A stretch of DNA of 64,000 nt. Origin: Amanita rubescens (taxonomy: Eukaryota > Basidiomycota > Agaricomycetes > Agaricales > Amanitaceae). Below, one piece after another: positions 60,501 to 64,000 of this stretch; within the stretch, counting starts at the first letter, position 1; the number at the start of each line of letters is the position of its first letter. Made by a program: the position numbers and the translations under genes. Below the pieces are notes generated by a model that was given only the letters and a program-made list of their open reading frames with translations, did no database searches and had not been told where the DNA came from. Where the stretch lies: the NCBI GenBank assembly GCA_015039365.1, contig WION01000081.1, positions 1 through 64,000 on the forward strand, given 5' to 3'.

Positions 60501-62056
60501 TGTGACATCACACACAAGCTGTTGGTAATGTGATGTGATGTGATTAGAATTTCTAAAACGCTGCAATATCAAGTCATATTTCCCACATTTGGTTCATCCT
60601 GTTCCATGTGCTATGATTGAGCACATAAGCATGCAAGGGCATGTTATTATACTTACAACCTATTAGATGCTTCAGCTGTTTGCAGTGTGGCTCATTTGTA
60701 TTGAAGGAACATACTGCTAAAATACTCTGGTGTTTATCTTAAGTCTTTGACAATTCTTGTTAGTATGTATATGCCACAGACTCACCCAATAATGTGGAAA
60801 GTTGATCAGAACCAACATAAAAACTATCTTCCATTTGGAATCTTTTGCAGCTAAAACAGATCTAAAGATTGTGAAATTCAGATTGATGTTCATACATAAT
60901 GTGATTCTTACTCAAGTGCAACTTTGATGCAAATGTTGACATTGTTCATCTGTGTTGAGACAAACAACTGCAGAAGACTAGCATCATCAATTACATCAGC
61001 AGTCTTTTCAGTCAATTCTGGACAGTTATTCCCTGGAATGTCCATATCTGTTGGATAACTTAGGATTTCCATATATTATTATATATTTTTTATTTCCACC
61101 TTCCAATCGCACATAGGCTTTTGGGGGATATCTTGTGCTCAGAACTTTAGGAAGATAAACTCCCTGAAAAGTCTTATCAGCATTTTCTCTTGCCTTCTCC
61201 CACTTATCTTCAGCTTCATTCAACTGAGTAGACTCTTGAATTATTTGACCATCAAACTTGGTGAATATCACTACCAAAGGCACTGCAAAGGTCTCAATTA
61301 GTGGAAAGTTCCAAGGAAGGCTTGAGAGGCAGCTTGCCAACTCAACCAAATATTGACAATAGTAAGGACTAACCTTTCCCAATACCTTTGGTGAAAAATT
61401 CAAGTTCTGCAGGCAGAAGAGGACGAGGACTGTCCATGGGTATGCAGTACCTATAAAAAGCATAACCATCTAATGTTGTAAAGAATGAACAACAAAAAAT
61501 ACCAGATTGCATGTAATTGATCCTTAACTCGAGTTGCACTTAACCTCTTGTCAATGAATCTCCAAACATTCTCCAACTCCTCACTTGCACCAGATTCAAA
61601 ACCCTGAGAGTCATGGAAGATAAAGTTACTTCCAGGGTATGTAATTTGGTGCTCAATATCATGAATCCCTCGCTACAATCTCAGATTGCATCTGTTTCAG
61701 TCATTTGTTCTCATGAGTCAACTCACCTCCATTGTTGGTGTACAAATTTATTGTGGAAGGAACCAATTGTTCACCTTAAACTCACTGAATACATGTAAGT
61801 AACTGAGTGTTTGGTTTACTCACCATTCTGGTCATAAATGATAGGTTCTGTCCCACTCTCTACACCACAGACCTTCTCAAGAATGGTAGTTTTGCCTGCA
61901 TTGGCCCTTCCCATGATAAGAACACGAAAATGGGGGCATTTGTATTGTTCCTTAAGTACTGTGATATATCCCACATCAGTCTCTGCAGGGCACAAGGGGC
62001 CACCCCTTATATTTCAAAATACCTGATACATGTGCACCAGCCTGAGTCTCTGCCAT
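54579..62056 (-). CDS. G-domain protein copy 2 with single-codon microexon array
   Basis: Complete paralogue of copy 1, about 7.5 kb. Exon 1 at 62056-62023 (MAETQAGAHVS, phase 1). Exon 2 at 61982-61824 holds G1 (LIMGRANAGKTTILEKVCGV). Further exons give EQLVPSTINLYTNN, then HDIEHQITYPGSNFIFHDSQ with G3 DSQG, WYCIPMDSPRPLLPAELEFF, and G4 VVIFTKFDGQI with YPPKAYVRLE. The next exon, about 61050-60910 (phase 1 in), reads MDIPGNNCPELTEKTADVID and QLFVSTQMNN. A small exon ends STLL plus G at 60790, and a candidate 2-nt exon (CA, 60715-60716) resets to phase 0. Then 86 microexon units, an exon IVWHYTYMAFKVHSDDM (about 55120-55050), TGLLSLFGDAPSNFEET (54944-54894), and the final exon from 54824 (PVIHNALIYVFELIL...AKLSFSIRKPLL), stop at 54579. 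The phases I could check agree, except one junction near 55050. No frame break was seen in the G domain. Confidence 0.8.
55184..60659 (-). repeat. Array 2: 86 microexon units, 84 of them exactly one codon
   Basis: Unlike array 1 the introns (about 50-87 nt) have diverged, keeping AG-NNN-GT, a mid-intron GGCAGTCTAATCA-like block and an AACAG end. Units in transcription order (lowest + coordinate, residue): 60657 V, 60587 DEPN (12 nt), 60516 L, 60451 E, 60395 N, 60329 S, 60259 Q, 60188 T, 60121 L, 60060 K, 59984 Q, 59915 K, 59846 I, 59779 L, 59707 Q, 59638 G, 59570 G, 59501 Q, 59449 I, 59391 G, 59332 W (GC 5' site), 59269 Q, 59211 S, 59149 V, 59083 L, 59029 E, 58970 E, 58913 W, 58849 W, 58787 Q, 58722 D, 58658 T, 58590 V, 58527 V, 58462 P, 58408 D, 58352 Q, 58284 E, 58214 Q, 58151 D, 58082 W, 58012 E, 57955 R, 57895 W, 57830 L, 57767 D, 57705 L, 57645 L, 57581 R, 57511 Y, 57451 Q, 57384 V, 57323 E, 57258 L, 57199 V, 57125 E, 57061 L, 56995 Q (3' AG lost), 56943 L, 56876 Q, 56822 E, 56752 E, 56686 M, 56623 E, 56569 T, 56505 M, 56415 V, 56339 Q, 56275 E, 56214 V, 56146 QL (6 nt), 56091 G, 56027 F, 55955 K, 55890 F, 55825 Q, 55760 F, 55695 Q, 55635 Q, 55565 L, 55507 D, 55444 Q, 55377 I, 55298 F, 55249 A, 55184 Q. 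No stop triplet. Confidence 0.83.
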
Positions 62057-63205
62057 TGTCTCTGCTTGTACAATAAGGGTTCCAACAATAGGATAGCAGA
62101 AAAACGGTAATAATGAACTTGAGGGTTGGCCTACAGCGTACTAGTACCTATGCGTGGAGACTGGAGCCACTACCCGGCACCGGGGATCAAGGGGCCAACT
62201 TCAGTGGATGAGGTGAAGGACTCGTCGGATGTGCTAAGTAGTATGGCGGAATTAGACTGAGAATTAACAGTTACTGCGTCAAAATTGAGAACGCGGCGAT
62301 GCAACGTTTGGTGCAATGAGGTCGCCTGTGTGAATGCGCGATAGAGACGTTGGCACTATGGACTTGAGAGTGAGCGTGCGAGGCAAGCGATGGTAAAGGA
62401 TGGGTTAGGGTTGAGTGCTTGATAGGATACACTTCCCAGATTCGCGCCTTCAGATGTGCTACTACATCTGAAGCTTCCTCATTTGGGAATCATGCAAACC
62501 TGATCAAATCAGTTCATCTTTGACTTCATTGCGCCTGATATCGCTCAGGCTCCCTATTCTTCACAGCCTTGTTCAAGTTCTTTTTTAGCGTGCAATATAT
62601 CGCGTTAATAAGTCGGAGTTTGAATTGACCATGGAGCCTTCTACAAGTCAATTGCCAGCTCCTGATATAGTGCAGCAAGAATGGCTATTCGACAACGGCC
62701 ACAGATCCACGTAGCTCCGCACGGACCCCTTGGGTTCAATTTCGGCATCCAGCCAATAATCTTATTTTTCTAAGGCTTCCCGCTCTTGACTGGTGTCCTC
62801 ATACCTTTGGTATTCACTATGGAACCGCAATCACCGCATGTCAGATACTGGCCTGTAACGAGGATGGCTATCTCTCCACTTCTCGTGATCGCCATGCTCA
62901 TGGACGCATAAATGTTGACCTGGATTCAATTATACCCCCAGGGGTATATTACTACCATATTAGTTCCCAAAAATCTGAAGCGCTATACCCTACCCAATAT
63001 GCTGTGATTTTCCTTGCTGGAAATTTCCTCACGCACAACTCCCCCCGGGCTGGGAGAACGAGCTCCCCAATCAAACGACTGGCGTTTGGCCTTCAAATTG
63101 GACTGCAATAAGCGAAAAAGTTAAAACCCGAGACACACGGTGTCTCATATCGGAATCGCAGGATTGCCTTACTATTTCCCATGTTGTTGCCAGGATTAAC
63201 GAGAA
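62057..63205. other. Region with possible degraded exons of the downstream gene
   Basis: The upstream side of G-domain copy 2 occupies the first few hundred bases. Between about 62850 and 63110 a plus-strand stretch is open in one frame (DGYLSTSRDRHAHGRINVDL, then YYYHISSQKSEALYPTQYAV) and may be a 5' exon of the gene at 63206, but I could not connect it. Confidence 0.45.
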
Positions 63206-63958
63206 ATGGGTACGCAAAATGCTCGTCTTCGACGTAGGTTTTTCGCTAATCTGTCATCTTATCAGCTGGTTCAGAATAATATGCATGTCTACCTAAGTGG
63301 TGACCAACGTTCGCTCATCAACAGCTCCAGCAACCTCTTCACTCTTCGGTGGGACTTACGCCTGGGCCTATTTGATCAGGCGGGATTTGTTATCGCCCCA
63401 AAACTTGGTCAACTCGTTGTTCATTTCCTCCAACCCACCAATCAAAGTGCCCAACTATACCACAACGTTCAATTCGATCACAAAAACACATTGTCCCATG
63501 AAGCCCTCTATGCTCGTTTCGCGTGGGCGTTGATGAAGATTGTCAAGAGCTCCACGGTGGCAGACATGAAAGAGTTTAGATTTCTGACGGCCTCAGACAC
63601 TGATGGTGGAGGTGACGATAGTGGCGTAGACGAAGACGGTGGTGGGGACGAAGGCGGTGGTGCAGACGAAGACGGTAGTTGTGGAGGAGACGAAGGCGGC
63701 GGAAGCAGTGGTGGTAGACGCGGACGCGGTAGTGGGGGAAACAAAGGCGGTGGTCGCGGTCGCGGTGGTGTAAAACGCAAACACGAGGATGAAAACGCAA
63801 ACACGAGGATGAAAACGAAGATGACGAATCCAATTATGGTATGGGTGCCACGTCCGATCCAGGTAGCGATCGGAGAAGCGGCAACCACGTTACGTCTGAT
63901 GCCTGTCCACGAGAAGGTAGAGCCTGGCCAACATCACACTCCCAGAGTTGTATGCTGA
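63206..63958 (+). CDS. HNH-nuclease-like fungal protein, probably partial
   Basis: The stretch VYLSGDQRSLINSSSNLFTL followed by RWDLRLGLFDQAGFVIAPK resembles the second half of the HNH_2-type domain found in many basidiomycete proteins (asparagine, then the D-L-H...FD block). The usual HNH histidines are not visible: the expected H after WDL is R here, and the upstream zinc/HNH part is missing or in unplaced exons. A Gly/Asp-rich low-complexity tail built on DEDGGGDEGGG-like units and a basic GGRGRGGVKRKHEDEN follow. The stop is at 63958. A direct 18-bp duplication (AAACACGAGGATGAAAAC) lies at 63779-63812. Function and integrity uncertain. Confidence 0.5.
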   Translation: MGTQNARLRRRFFANLSSYQLVQNNMHVYLSGDQRSLINSSSNLFTLRWDLRLGLFDQAGFVIAPKLGQLVVHFLQPTNQSAQLYHNVQFDHKNTLSHEALYARFAWALMKIVKSSTVADMKEFRFLTASDTDGGGDDSGVDEDGGGDEGGGADEDGSCGGDEGGGSSGGRRGRGSGGNKGGGRGRGGVKRKHEDENANTRMKTKMTNPIMVWVPRPIQVAIGEAATTLRLMPVHEKVEPGQHHTPRVVC

Positions 63959-64000
63959 TATGATTGAGCCAGATGGTAGCCAGCTGTTGCTTGATAGTGA

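Noticed and set aside
41236..60659. CRISPR array
   Set aside because: There are regular repeats with short variable parts, but the variable part is only 3 nt, there are no cas genes, and the context is eukaryotic genes with introns.
63576..63888. Minus-strand Pro/Ser- and His/Arg-rich frames
   Set aside because: They are antisense to the Gly/Asp-rich low-complexity tail of the plus-strand frame.

Overview
This is a nuclear contig from a filamentous basidiomycete fungus, most likely a mushroom-forming Agaricomycete. The evidence is short (50-70 nt) GT-AG introns in almost every gene, ordinary single-copy housekeeping genes, and lineage-typical families: a FunK1-type kinase, F-box proteins, a STAND/TPR protein, and the basidiomycete G-domain family with the P-loop GRANAGKT.

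Layout. 1-1250: end of a decayed kinase copy plus a dispersed repeat. 1919-4128 (-): Trf4/5-type poly(A) polymerase. 5908-8163 (+): monocarboxylate-type MFS transporter. 8918-11754 (-): STT3, catalytic subunit of oligosaccharyltransferase. 12383-16257: a hAT transposon with long terminal inverted repeats and a multi-exon transposase. 16600-21060 (-): a STAND (NB-ARC-like) receptor with about 23 near-identical TPRs. 21400-23477 and 48910-51860: an inverted segmental duplication carrying F-box genes, one copy broken. 24200-33130: two more decayed copies of the kinase, a FunK1 kinase and dispersed repeats. 33237-37474 (+): dephospho-CoA kinase and a heat-shock-factor transcription factor. 47311-48700 (-): SR-protein kinase. 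51998-54105 (+): SF3b subunit 2.

The outstanding part is two paralogous G-domain genes on the minus strand (46499 to about 40434, and 62056 to 54579). Their G domains are built from ordinary exons with normal introns. Between the end of the conserved G-domain region and the C-terminal exons, each gene carries a long tandem array (41236-44794, 58 units; 55184-60659, 86 units). On the minus strand every unit reads ...AG | 3 nt | GTGAGT..., so each unit is an intron of about 50-75 nt followed by a one-codon exon. The triplet differs from unit to unit while the splice sites and the 3-nt length are kept. All 142 single-codon units are sense codons in the phase set by the flanking exons, and the flanking exons join in that phase. 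I read this as genes in which 60-90 consecutive amino acids are each encoded by their own 3-nt microexon. In copy 1 the introns are nearly identical (62 nt, 65-bp period), as expected from recent intron amplification; in copy 2 they have diverged strongly but the AG-NNN-GT frame survives. A remnant of a third copy lies at 39080-39330. This is inference from sequence; spliced cDNA would decide it.

The rest is a normal core-gene background interrupted by accessory, repeat-rich blocks. SF3b2 and the SR-protein kinase, both splicing factors, lie between the two arrays, which is probably coincidental.
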